Source of the DNA: Coriaria nepalensis
Lineage: Eukaryota; Streptophyta; Magnoliopsida; Cucurbitales; Coriariaceae
Direction: 5' to 3'
Length of the DNA stretch: 64,000 nucleotides
NCBI GenBank assembly: GCA_027186245.1
Contig: CP114490.1
Coordinates: forward strand, 5,843,001 to 5,907,000
Positions 52,501 through 64,000 of this stretch are shown one piece after another (position 1 is the stretch's first letter; the number at the start of each line of letters is the position of its first letter). The notes beneath the pieces are model-generated. The model was not told the origin of the DNA. It saw only the letters and a list, made by a program, of their open reading frames with translations, and ran no database searches. Both the position numbers and the translations under genes were made by a program.

Positions 52501-55500
52501 ATTTTCACACATCAAAACCAAATTCTGTGCATAAACTTGCTAGTGATCATATAAGGACAGTTGTGTCTTTGTTTCACCTGAAAATCATTTCAATGAGTCT
52601 TCTAAAGCCATTAAATCATTCGAATGAGATTCGGATGAATTCTAATTTCGCACTTTAAACACAAGTTTCGTGCATAACATTCTAATGATATTTCAAACAA
52701 ACATGTGCTTTTGTTTCACATGAAACTCAATTCTGTGGGTCTCCTCAACCCACTAAATAATATGAATAAGGTTCGAACGAATTCTATTTTCGCATTTCAA
52801 ACAGAAGTTTCGTGCATAACATACTAATGGTCTTGGAAGGACATGTGTACCTGTTTTTCAGCTTACACTCATTTGAATGTGTCTCTTCAAGACACTAAAC
52901 CATTTGAATGATATTCAAATGAATTCTATTTTCACACATCAAACACAAATTCCGTGCATAACTTGCTAGTGATCACATAAGGACAGTTGTGTCTTTGTTT
53001 CACCTGAAAATCATTTCAATGAGTCTTCTAAAGCCATTAAATCATTCGAATGAGATTCGGATGAATTCTATTTTCGCACTTCAAACACAAGTTTCGTGCA
53101 TAACATTCTAGTGATATTTCAATCGAACATGTGCTTTTGTTTCACATGAAACTCAATTATGTGGGTCTCCTCAACACTAAATCATATGAATAAGGTTCGA
53201 ACGAATTCTCTTTTCGCATTTCAAACAGAAGTTTCATGCATAACATACTAATGGTCTTTGAAAGACATGTGTACCTGTTTTTCACCTTAGAGTCATTCGA
53301 ATGTGTCTCTTCAAGACACTAAACCATTTGAATGATATTCAAATGAATTCTATTTTCACACATCAAACCCAAATTCTGTGCATAAACTTGCTAGTGATCA
53401 TATAAGGACAGTTGTGTCTTTGTTTCATCTGAAAATCATTTCAATGAGTCTTCTAAAGCCATTAAATCATTCGAATGAGATTCGGATGAATTCTATTTTC
53501 GCACTTCAAAGACAAGTTTCATGCATAACATTCTAATGATATTTCAATCGAACATGTGCTTTTGTTTCACATGAAACTCAATTCTGTGGGCCTCCTCAAC
53601 CCACTAAATAATATGAATAAGGTTCGAACGAATTCTATTTTCGCATTTCAAACAGAAGTTTCGTGCATAACATACTAATGGTCTTCGAAGGACATGTGTA
53701 CCTGTTTTTTACCTTAGACTCATTTGAATGTGTCTGTTCAAGACACAAAAAAAATTGAATGATGTTCAAATGAATTCTATTTTCACACATCAAACCCAAA
53801 TTCTGTGCATAAACTTGCTAGTGATCATATAAGGACAGTTGTGTCTTTGTTTCACCTGAAAATCATTTCAATGAGTCTTCTAAAGCCATTAAATCATTCG
53901 AATGAGATTCGGATGAATACTATTTTCGCACTTCAAACACAAGTTTCGTGCATAACATTCTAATGATATTTCAAGCAAACGTGTGCTTTTGTTTCACATG
54001 AAAATCATTTCAGTGGGTCTCCTCAACCCACTAAATCATATGAATAAGGTTCGAACGAATTATATTTTCGCATTTCGAACACAAGTTTCGTGCATAACAT
54101 ACTAATGGTCTTGGAAGGACATGTGTGCCTGTTTGTCACCTTAGAGTCATTTGAATGTGTCTCTTCAAGACACTAAACCATTTGAATGATATTCAAATGA
54201 ATTCTATTTTCACACATCAAACACAAATTCCGTGCATAACTTGCTAGTGATCACATAAGGACAGTTGTGTCTTTGTTTCACCTGAAAATCATTTCAATGA
54301 GTCTTCTAAAGCCATTAAATCATTCGAATGAGATTCGGATGAATTCTATTTTCGCACTTCAAACACAAGTTTCGTGCATAACATTCTAGTGATATTTCAA
54401 TCGAACATGTGCTTTTGTTTCACATGAAACTCAATTATGTGGGTCTCCTCAACCCACTAAATCATATGAATAAGGTTCGAACGAATTTTCTTTTCGCATT
54501 TCAAACAGAAGTTTCATGCATAACATACTAATGGTCTTTGAAAGACATGTGTACCTGTTTTTCACCTTAGAGTCATTCGAATGTGTCTCTTCAAGACACT
54601 AAACCATTTGAATGATATTCAAATGAATTCTATTTTCACACATCAAACCCAAATTCTGTGCATAAACTTGCTAGTGATCATATAAGGACAGTTGTGTCTT
54701 TGTTTCACCTGAAAATCATTTCAATGAGTCTTCTAAAGCCGTTAAATCATTCGAATGAGATTCGAATGAATTCTATTTTCGCACTTCAAACACAAGTTTC
54801 GTGCATAACATTCTAATGATATTTCAAGCAAACGTGTGCTTTTGTTTCACATGAAACTCAATTCTGTGGGTCTCCTCAACCCACTAAATAATATGAATAA
54901 GGTTCGAACGAATTATATTTTCGTATTTCGAACACAAGTTTCGTGCATAACATATTAATGGTCTTGGAAGGACATGTGTACCTGTTTTTCACCTTAGAGT
55001 CATTCGAATGTGTCTCTTCAAGACACTAAACCATTTGAATGATATTCAAATGAATTCTATTTTCACACATCAAACCCAAATTCTGTGCATAAACTTGCTA
55101 GTGATCATATAAGGACAGTTGTGTCTTTGTTTCACCTGAAAATCATTTCAATGAGTCTTCTCAAGCTACTAAATCATTCGAATGAGATTCGAATGAATTC
55201 TTATTTCGCATTTCAAACACAAGTTTCGTGCATAACATTCTAATGATATTTCAAGCAAACGTGTGCTTTTGTTTCACATGAAACTCAATTCTGTGGGCCT
55301 CCTCAACCCACTAAATAATATGAATAAGGTTCGAACGAATTCTATTTTCGCATTTCAAACACAAGTTTCGTGCATAACATACTAATGGTCTTGGAAGGAC
55401 ATGTGTACCTGTTTTTCACCTTAGACTCATTTGAATGTGTCTCTTCAAGACACTAAACCATTTGAATGATGTTCAAATGAATTCTATTTTCACACATCAA

Positions 55501-56208
55501 AACCAAATTCTGTGCATAAACTTGCTAGTGATCATATAAGGACAGTTGTGTCTTTGTTTCACCTGAAAATCATTTCAATGAGTCTTCTAAAGCCATTAAA
55601 TCATTCGAATGAGATTCGGATGAATTCTATTTTCGCACTTCAAACACAAGTTTCGGGCATAACATTCTAGTGATATTTCAATCGAACATGTGCTTTTGTT
55701 TCACATGAAACTCAATTATGTGGGTCTCCTCAACCCACTAAATCATATGAATAAAGTTCGAACGAATTCTCTTTTCGCATTTCAAACAGAAGTTTCATGC
55801 ATAACATACTAATGGTCTTTGAAAGACATGTGTGCCTGTTTTTCAGCTTACACTCATTTGAATGTGTCTCTTCAAGACACTAAACCATTTGAATGATATT
55901 CAAATGAATTCTTATTTCACACATCAAACACAAATTCCGTGCATAACTTGCTAGTGATCACATAAGGACTTTTGTGTCTTTGTTTCACCTGAAAATCATT
56001 TCAATGAGTCTTCTCAAGCTACTAAATCATTTTAATGAGATTCAAATGAATACTATTTTCACACTTCAAACACAAGTTTCGTGCATAACATTCTAATGAT
56101 ATTTCAAGCAAACGTGTGCTTTTGTTTCACATGAAAATCATTTCAGTGGGCTCCTCAACCCACTAAATCATATGAATAAGGTTCGAACGAATTATATTTT
56201 CGCATTTT
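49530..56208 (+). repeat. 6679-bp higher-order repeat, copy 2
   Basis: Second full copy. All landmark positions shift by exactly 6679: fusion monomer 50852, A8 tract 53747, 'gggctcctc' near 56149, 'aaggacttttg' 55964. A private change is 'cattcgaacgagattcgg' near 50634, where the others have 'cgaatgag'. Confidence 0.94.
50852..50992 (+). repeat. C/A fusion monomer (copy 2)
   Basis: Identical fusion, 6679 bp after the first, with the switch just after 50950. Followed by B with 'gtgtgcatttg'. Confidence 0.92.
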
Positions 56209-59200
56209 GAACACCAGTTTCGTGCATAACATACTAATGGTCTTGGAAGGACATGTGTGCCTGTTTGTCACTTTAGAGTCATTTGAATGTGTCTCTTCAA
56301 GACACTAAACCATTTGAATGATATTCAAATGAATTCTATTTTCACACATCAAACCCAAATTCTGTGCATAAACTTGCTAGTGATCATATAAGGACAGTTG
56401 TGTCTTTGTTTCATCTGAAAATCATTTCAATGAGTCTTCTAAAGCCAGTAAATCATTCGAATGAGATTCGACTGAATTCTAATTTCGCATTTGAAACACA
56501 AGTTTCGTGCATAACATTCTAATGATATTTCAAGCAAACGTGTGCTTTTGTTTCACATGAAACTCAATTCTGTGGGCCTCCTCAACCCACTAAATAATAT
56601 GAATAAGGTTCGAACGAATTCTATTTTCGCATTTCAAACACAAGTTTCGTGCATAACATACTAATGGTCTTGGAAGGACATGTGTACCTGTTTTTCACCT
56701 TAGACTCATTTGAATGTGTCTCTTCAAGACACTTAACCATTTGAATGATGTTCAAATGAATTCTATTTTCACACATCAAAACCAAATTCTGTGCATAAAC
56801 TTGCTAGTGATCATATAAGGACAGTTGTGTCTTTGTTTCACCTGAAAATCATTTCAATGAGTCTTCTAAAGCCATTAAATCATTCGAATGAGATTCGGAT
56901 GAATTCTAATTTCGCACTTTAAACACAAGTTTCGTGCATAACATTCTAATGATATTTCAAACAAACATGTGCTTTTGTTTCACATGAAACTCAATTCTGT
57001 GGGTCTCCTCAACCCACTAAATAATATGAATAAGGTTCGAACGAATTCTATTTTCGCATTTCAAACAGAAGTTTCGTGCATAACATACTAATGGTCTTGG
57101 AAGGACATGTGTACCTGTTTTTCAGCTTACACTCATTTGAATGTGTCTCTTCAAGACACTAAACCATTTGAATGATATTCAAATGAATTCTATTTTCACA
57201 CATCAAACACAAATTCCGTGCATAACTTGCTAGTGATCACATAAGGACAGTTGTGTCTTTGTTTCACCTGAAAATCATTTCAATGAGTCTTCTAAAGCCA
57301 TTAAATCATTCGAATGAGATTCGGATGAATTCTATTTTCGCACTTCAAACACAAGTTTCGTGCATAACATTCTAGTGATATTTCAATCGAACATGTGCTT
57401 TTGTTTCACATGAAACTCAATTATGTGGGTCTCCTCAACACTAAATCATATGAATAAGGTTCGAACGAATTCTCTTTTCGCATTTCAAACAGAAGTTTCA
57501 TGCATAACATACTAATGGTCTTTGAAAGACATGTGTACCTGTTTTTCACCTTAGAGTCATTCGAATGTGTCTCTTCAAGACACTAAACCATTTGAATGAT
57601 ATTCAAATGAATTCTATTTTCACACATCAAACCCAAGTTTCGTGCATAACATTCTAATGATATTTCAAGCAAACGTGTGCATTTGTTTCACATGAAACTC
57701 AATTCTGTGGGCCTCCTCAACCCACTAAATAATATGAATAAGGTTCGAACGAATTCTATTTTCGCATTTCAAACAGAAGTTTCGTGCATAACATACTAAT
57801 GGTCTTGGAAGGACATGTGTACCTGTTTTTTACCTTAGGCTGATTTGAATGTGTCTCTTCAAGACACTAAATCATTTGAATGATATTCAAATTAATTCTA
57901 TTTTCACACATCAAACCCAAATTCTGTGCATAAACTTGTAGTGATCATATAAGGAGAGTTGTGTCTTTGTTTCACCTGAAAATCATTTCAATGAGTCTTC
58001 TAAAGCCATTAAATCATTCGAATGAGATTCGAACGAATTCTAATTTCGCACTTCCAACACAAGTTTCGTGCATAAAATTCTAATGATATTTCAAGCAAAC
58101 GTGTGCTTTTGTTTCACATGAAACTCAATTCTGTGGGTGTCCTCAACCCACTAAATTATATGAATAAGGTTGGAACGAATTCTATTTTTGCATTTCGAAT
58201 AGGAGTTTGGTGCATAACATACTAATGGTCTTTGAAGGACATGTGTACCTGTTTTTCACCTTAGACTCATTTGAATGTGTTTCTTCAAGACACGAAACCA
58301 TTTGAATGATGTTCAAATGAATTCTATTTTCACACATCAAACCCAAATTCTGTGCATAAACTTGCTAGTGATCATATAAGGAAAGTTGTGTCTTTGTTTC
58401 ACCTGAAAATCATTTCAATGAGTCTTTTAAAGCCATTAAATCATTCGAATGAGATTCGAATGAATTCTAATTTCGCACTTCAAACACAAGTTTCGTGCAT
58501 AAAATTCTAATGATATTTCAAGCAAACGTGTGCTTTTGTTTCACATGAAACTCAATTCTGTGGGTCTCCTCAACCCACTAAATAATATGAATAATGTTCG
58601 AACGAATTATATTTTCGCATTTCGAACACCAGTTTCGTGCATAACATACTAATGGTCTTGGAAGGACATGTGTGCCTGTTTGTCACTTTAGAGTCATTTG
58701 AATGTGTCTCTTCAAGACACTAAACCATTTGAATGATATTCAAATTAATTCTATTTTCACTCATCAAACCCAAATTCTGTGCATAAACTTGCTAGTGATC
58801 ATATAAGGACAGTTGTGTCTTTGTTTCATCTGAAAATCATTTCAATGAGTCTTCTAAAGCCAGTAAATCATTCGAATGAGATTCGACTGAATTCTAATTT
58901 CGCATTTGAAACACAAGTTTCGTGCATAACATTCTAATGATATTTCAAGCAAACGTGTGCTTTTGTTTCACATGAAACTCAATTCTGTGGGCCTCCTCAA
59001 CCCACTAAATAATATGAATAAGGTTCGAACGAATTCTATTTTCGCATTTCAAACACAAGTTTCGTGCATAACGTACTAATGGTCTTGGAAGGACATGTGT
59101 ACCTGTTTTTCACCTTAGACTCATTTGAATGTGTCTCTTCAAGACACTTAACCATTTGAATGATGTTCAAATGAATTCTATTTTCACACATCAAAACCAA

Positions 59201-62200
59201 ATTCTGTGCATAAACTTGCTAGTGATCATATAAGGACAGTTGTGTCTTTGTTTCACCTGAAAATCATTTCAATGAGTCTTCTAAAGCCATTAAATCATTC
59301 GAATGAGATTCGGATGAATTCTAATTTCGCACTTTAAACACAAGTTTCGTGCATAACATTCTAATGATATTTCAAACAAACATGTGCTTTTGTTTCACAT
59401 GAAACTCAATTCTGTGGGTCTCCTCAACCCACTAAATAATATGAATAAGGTTCGAACGAATTCTATTTTCGCATTTCAAACAGAAGTTTCGTGCATAACA
59501 TACTAATGGTCTTGGAAGGACATGTGTACCTGTTTTTCAGCTTACACTCATTTGAATGTGTCTCTTCAAGACACTAAACCATTTGAATGATATTCAAATG
59601 AATTCTATTTTCACACATCAAACACAAATTCCGTGCATAACTTGCTAGTGATCACATAAGGACAGTTGTGTCTTTGTTTCACCTGAAAATCATTTCAATG
59701 AGTCTTCTAAAGCCATTAAATCATTCGAATGAGATTCGGATGAATTCTATTTTCGCACTTCAAACACAAGTTTCGTGCATAACATTCTAGTGATATTTCA
59801 ATCGAACATGTGCTTTTGTTTCACATGAAACTCAATTATGTGGGTCTCCTCAACACTAAATCATATGAATAAGGTTCGAACGAATTCTCTTTTCGCATTT
59901 CAAACAGAAGTTTCATGCATAACATACTAATGGTCTTTGAAAGACATGTGTACCTGTTTTTCACCTTAGAGTCATTCGAATGTGTCTCTTCAAGACACTA
60001 AACCATTTGAATGATATTCAAATGAATTCTATTTTCACACATCAAACCCAAATTCTGTGCATAAACTTGCTAGTGATCATATAAGGACAGTTGTGTCTTT
60101 GTTTCATCTGAAAATCATTTCAATGAGTCTTCTAAAGCCATTAAATCATTCGAATGAGATTCGGATGAATTCTATTTTCGCACTTCAAAGACAAGTTTCA
60201 TGCATAACATTCTAATGATATTTCAATCGAACATGTGCTTTTGTTTCACATGAAACTCAATTCTGTGGGCCTCCTCAACCCACTAAATAATATGAATAAG
60301 GTTCGAACGAATTCTATTTTCGCATTTCAAACAGAAGTTTCGTGCATAACATACTAATGGTCTTCGAAGGACATGTGTACCTGTTTTTTACCTTAGACTC
60401 ATTTGAATGTGTCTGTTCAAGACACAAAAAAAATTGAATGATGTTCAAATGAATTCTATTTTCACACATCAAACCCAAATTCTGTGCATAAACTTGCTAG
60501 TGATCATATAAGGACAGTTGTGTCTTTGTTTCACCTGAAAATCATTTCAATGAGTCTTCTAAAGCCATTAAATCATTCGAATGAGATTCGGATGAATACT
60601 ATTTTCGCACTTCAAACACAAGTTTCGTGCATAACATTCTAATGATATTTCAAGCAAACGTGTGCTTTTGTTTCACATGAAAATCATTTCAGTGGGTCTC
60701 CTCAACCCACTAAATCATATGAATAAGGTTCGAACGAATTATATTTTCGCATTTCGAACACAAGTTTCGTGCATAACATACTAATGGTCTTGGAAGGACA
60801 TGTGTGCCTGTTTGTCACCTTAGAGTCATTTGAATGTGTCTCTTCAAGACACTAAACCATTTGAATGATATTCAAATGAATTCTATTTTCACACATCAAA
60901 CACAAATTCCGTGCATAACTTGCTAGTGATCACATAAGGACAGTTGTGTCTTTGTTTCACCTGAAAATCATTTCAATGAGTCTTCTAAAGCCATTAAATC
61001 ATTCGAATGAGATTCGGATGAATTCTATTTTCGCACTTCAAACACAAGTTTCGTGCATAACATTCTAGTGATATTTCAATCGAACATGTGCTTTTGTTTC
61101 ACATGAAACTCAATTATGTGGGTCTCCTCAACCCACTAAATCATATGAATAAGGTTCGAACGAATTTTCTTTTCGCATTTCAAACAGAAGTTTCATGCAT
61201 AACATACTAATGGTCTTTGAAAGACATGTGTACCTGTTTTTCACCTTAGAGTCATTCGAATGTGTCTCTTCAAGACACTAAACCATTTGAATGATATTCA
61301 AATGAATTCTATTTTCACACATCAAACCCAAATTCTGTGCATAAACTTGCTAGTGATCATATAAGGACAGTTGTGTCTTTGTTTCACCTGAAAATCATTT
61401 CAATGAGTCTTCTAAAGCCGTTAAATCATTCGAATGAGATTCGAATGAATTCTATTTTCGCACTTCAAACACAAGTTTCGTGCATAACATTCTAATGATA
61501 TTTCAAGCAAACGTGTGCTTTTGTTTCACATGAAACTCAATTCTGTGGGTCTCCTCAACCCACTAAATAATATGAATAAGGTTCGAACGAATTATATTTT
61601 CGTATTTCGAACACAAGTTTCGTGCATAACATATTAATGGTCTTGGAAGGACATGTGTACCTGTTTTTCACCTTAGAGTCATTCGAATGTGTCTCTTCAA
61701 GACACTAAACCATTTGAATGATATTCAAATGAATTCTATTTTCACACATCAAACCCAAATTCTGTGCATAAACTTGCTAGTGATCATATAAGGACAGTTG
61801 TGTCTTTGTTTCACCTGAAAATCATTTCAATGAGTCTTCTCAAGCTACTAAATCATTCGAATGAGATTCGAATGAATTCTTATTTCGCATTTCAAACACA
61901 AGTTTCGTGCATAACATTCTAATGATATTTCAAGCAAACGTGTGCTTTTGTTTCACATGAAACTCAATTCTGTGGGCCTCCTCAACCCACTAAATAATAT
62001 GAATAAGGTTCGAACGAATTCTATTTTCGCATTTCAAACACAAGTTTCGTGCATAACATACTAATGGTCTTGGAAGGACATGTGTACCTGTTTTTCACCT
62101 TAGACTCATTTGAATGTGTCTCTTCAAGACACTAAACCATTTGAATGATGTTCAAATGAATTCTATTTTCACACATCAAAACCAAATTCTGTGCATAAAC

Positions 62201-62887
62201 TTGCTAGTGATCATATAAGGACAGTTGTGTCTTTGTTTCACCTGAAAATCATTTCAATGAGTCTTCTAAAGCCATTAAATCATTCGAATGAGATTCGGAT
62301 GAATTCTATTTTCGCACTTCAAACACAAGTTTCGGGCATAACATTCTAGTGATATTTCAATCGAACATGTGCTTTTGTTTCACATGAAACTCAATTATGT
62401 GGGTCTCCTCAACCCACTAAATCATATGAATAAAGTTCGAACGAATTCTCTTTTCGCATTTCAAACAGAAGTTTCATGCATAACATACTAATGGTCTTTG
62501 AAAGACATGTGTGCCTGTTTTTCAGCTTACACTCATTTGAATGTGTCTCTTCAAGACACTAAACCATTTGAATGATATTCAAATGAATTCTTATTTCACA
62601 CATCAAACACAAATTCCGTGCATAACTTGCTAGTGATCACATAAGGACTTTTGTGTCTTTGTTTCACCTGAAAATCATTTCAATGAGTCTTCTCAAGCTA
62701 CTAAATCATTTTAATGAGATTCAAATGAATACTATTTTCACACTTCAAACACAAGTTTCGTGCATAACATTCTAATGATATTTCAAGCAAACGTGTGCTT
62801 TTGTTTCACATGAAAATCATTTCAGTGGGCTCCTCAACCCACTAAATCATATGAATAAGGTTCGAACGAATTATATTTTCGCATTTT
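56209..62887 (+). repeat. 6679-bp higher-order repeat, copy 3
   Basis: Third full copy, with the fusion monomer at 57531 and the A8 tract at 60426. I saw no length change relative to copies 1 and 2. Confidence 0.94.
57531..57671 (+). repeat. C/A fusion monomer (copy 3)
   Basis: Identical fusion, 6679 bp after the second, with the switch just after 57629. Confidence 0.92.
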
Positions 62888-64000
62888 GAACACCAGTTTC
62901 GTGCATAACATACTAATGGTCTTGGAAGGACATGTGTGCCTGTTTGTCACTTTAGAGTCATTTGAATGTGTCTCTTCAAGACACTAAACCATTTGAATGA
63001 TATTCAAATGAATTCTATTTTCACACATCAAACCCAAATTCTGTGCATAAACTTGCTAGTGATCATATAAGGACAGTTGTGTCTTTGTTTCATCTGAAAA
63101 TCATTTCAATGAGTCTTCTAAAGCCAGTAAATCATTCGAATGAGATTCGACTGAATTCTAATTTCGCATTTGAAACACAAGTTTCGTGCATAACATTCTA
63201 ATGATATTTCAAGCAAACGTGTGCTTTTGTTTCACATGAAACTCAATTCTGTGGGCCTCCTCAACCCACTAAATAATATGAATAAGGTTCGCACGAATTC
63301 TATTTTCGCATTTCAAACACAAGTTTCGTGCATAACATACTAATGGTCTTGGAAGGACATGTGTACCTGTTTTTCACCTTAGACTCATTTGAATGTGTCT
63401 CTTCAAGACACTTAACCATTTGAATGATGTTCAAATGAATTCTATTTTCACACATCAAAACCAAATTCTGTGCATAAACTTGCTAGTGATCATATAAGGA
63501 CAGTTGTGTCTTTGTTTCACCTGAAAATCATTTCAATGAGTCTTCTAAAGCCATTAAATCATTCGAATGAGATTCGGATGAATTCTAATTTCGCACTTTA
63601 AACACAAGTTTCGTGCATAACATTCTAATGATATTTCAAACAAACATGTGCTTTTGTTTCACATGAAACTCAATTCTGTGGGTCTCCTCAACCCACTAAA
63701 TAATATGAATAAGGTTCGAACGAATTCTATTTTCGCATTTCAAACAGAAGTTTCGTGCATAACATACTAATGGTCTTGGAAGGACATGTGTACCTGTTTT
63801 TCAGCTTACACTCATTTGAATGTGTCTCTTCAAGACACTAAACCATTTGAATGATATTCAAATGAATTCTATTTTCACACATCAAACACAAATTCCGTGC
63901 ATAACTTGCTAGTGATCACATAAGGACAGTTGTGTCTTTGTTTCACCTGAAAATCATTTCAATGAGTCTTCTAAAGCCATTAAATCATTCGAATGAGATT
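62888..64000 (+). repeat. 6679-bp higher-order repeat, copy 4 (cut by window end)
   Basis: First 1113 bp of a further copy. A private change is 'ggttcgcacgaattc' near 63289, where other copies have 'ggttcgaacg'. The array evidently continues past the window. Confidence 0.92.

Larger units (their letters stand above)
1..64000 (+). repeat. Continuous A-B-C satellite array (trimer of about 426 bp)
   Basis: Every part of the window is made of the same tandem satellite, always in the same orientation. Landmark strings such as 'aaggacagttgtgtc' return about every 426 bp (5, 434, 861, 1287 and so on to the end), giving roughly 150 trimers. Each trimer holds three related monomers of about 142 bp. 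I saw no unique sequence, transposon, telomeric or simple-repeat block, and no inversion. Open frames reach only 67-87 codons and recur at satellite offsets, so they are by-products. The family is unknown to me. Centromeric or pericentromeric heterochromatin is the most likely setting, inferred from monomer length, homogeneity and higher-order organisation. Confidence 0.97.

Noticed and set aside
1..64000. CRISPR-like array of direct repeats
   Set aside because: There are no unique spacers; repeat and 'spacer' are both part of the same monomers, and the units are far too long.
1..64000. LTR retrotransposon or helitron origin of the repeat
   Set aside because: No terminal repeats, primer-binding site, polypurine tract or coding remnant could be seen. 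The monomer could still derive from one, but nothing here shows it.
42851..64000. Exact 6679-bp repetition as a pure assembly error
   Set aside because: Private substitutions distinguish the copies, so they are not one copied contig. Copy number still needs read support.

Overview
The whole 64 kb window is one uninterrupted, AT-rich, head-to-tail satellite DNA array on a single strand. I find no protein gene, RNA gene, transposon, telomere repeat or unique sequence anywhere in it. The organism is therefore a eukaryote, and the sequence comes from a centromeric, pericentromeric or similar heterochromatic block. Its style (about 142-bp monomers, multi-level higher-order repeats) fits a plant, but I do not recognise the satellite family, so species and lineage are not assigned.

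Basic unit: three related monomers of about 141-145 bp always follow each other in the order A-B-C and form a trimer of about 426 bp (roughly 150 trimers in the window). A starts near 'agttgtgtctttg', B near 'aacgtgtgctttt', C near 'atgtgtacctg'. All three share the core 'gaattctattttcgca...aaac...gtttcgtgcataa'. A and C carry a 21-bp inverted repeat (9-bp arms, 3-bp spacer) at the same place; B has lost the left arm. Most monomers have an EcoRI site (GAATTC) next to it.

Layout by larger-scale repetition (offsets compared by eye). 1-11888: relatively diverged trimers with patchy longer similarity, including a 4-trimer (1706 bp) periodicity at about 3300-6700. 11889-19932: three copies of a 7-trimer unit of 2966 bp; the middle copy is 2112 bp because exactly two trimers were lost through a hybrid trimer. 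20003-22204: a 3-trimer (1279 bp) duplication. 24271-28340: a 4-trimer (1706 bp) unit in two full copies plus a piece. 28340-42850: overlapping duplications at offsets 1279, 2562, 3843, 3838 and 9818 bp. 42851-64000: a 6679-bp higher-order repeat in three complete copies and a fourth cut by the window end, differing by only a few substitutions. It contains 47 monomers rather than a multiple of three, because one C/A fusion monomer breaks the A-B-C rhythm.

How it works together: nothing here codes for protein. The structure records repeated unequal exchange and short conversion events, with the left side older and more mixed and the right side very recently amplified. A centromere role (nucleosome-length monomers, dyad symmetry, young higher-order repeats) is a plausible inference, not shown by the sequence itself.
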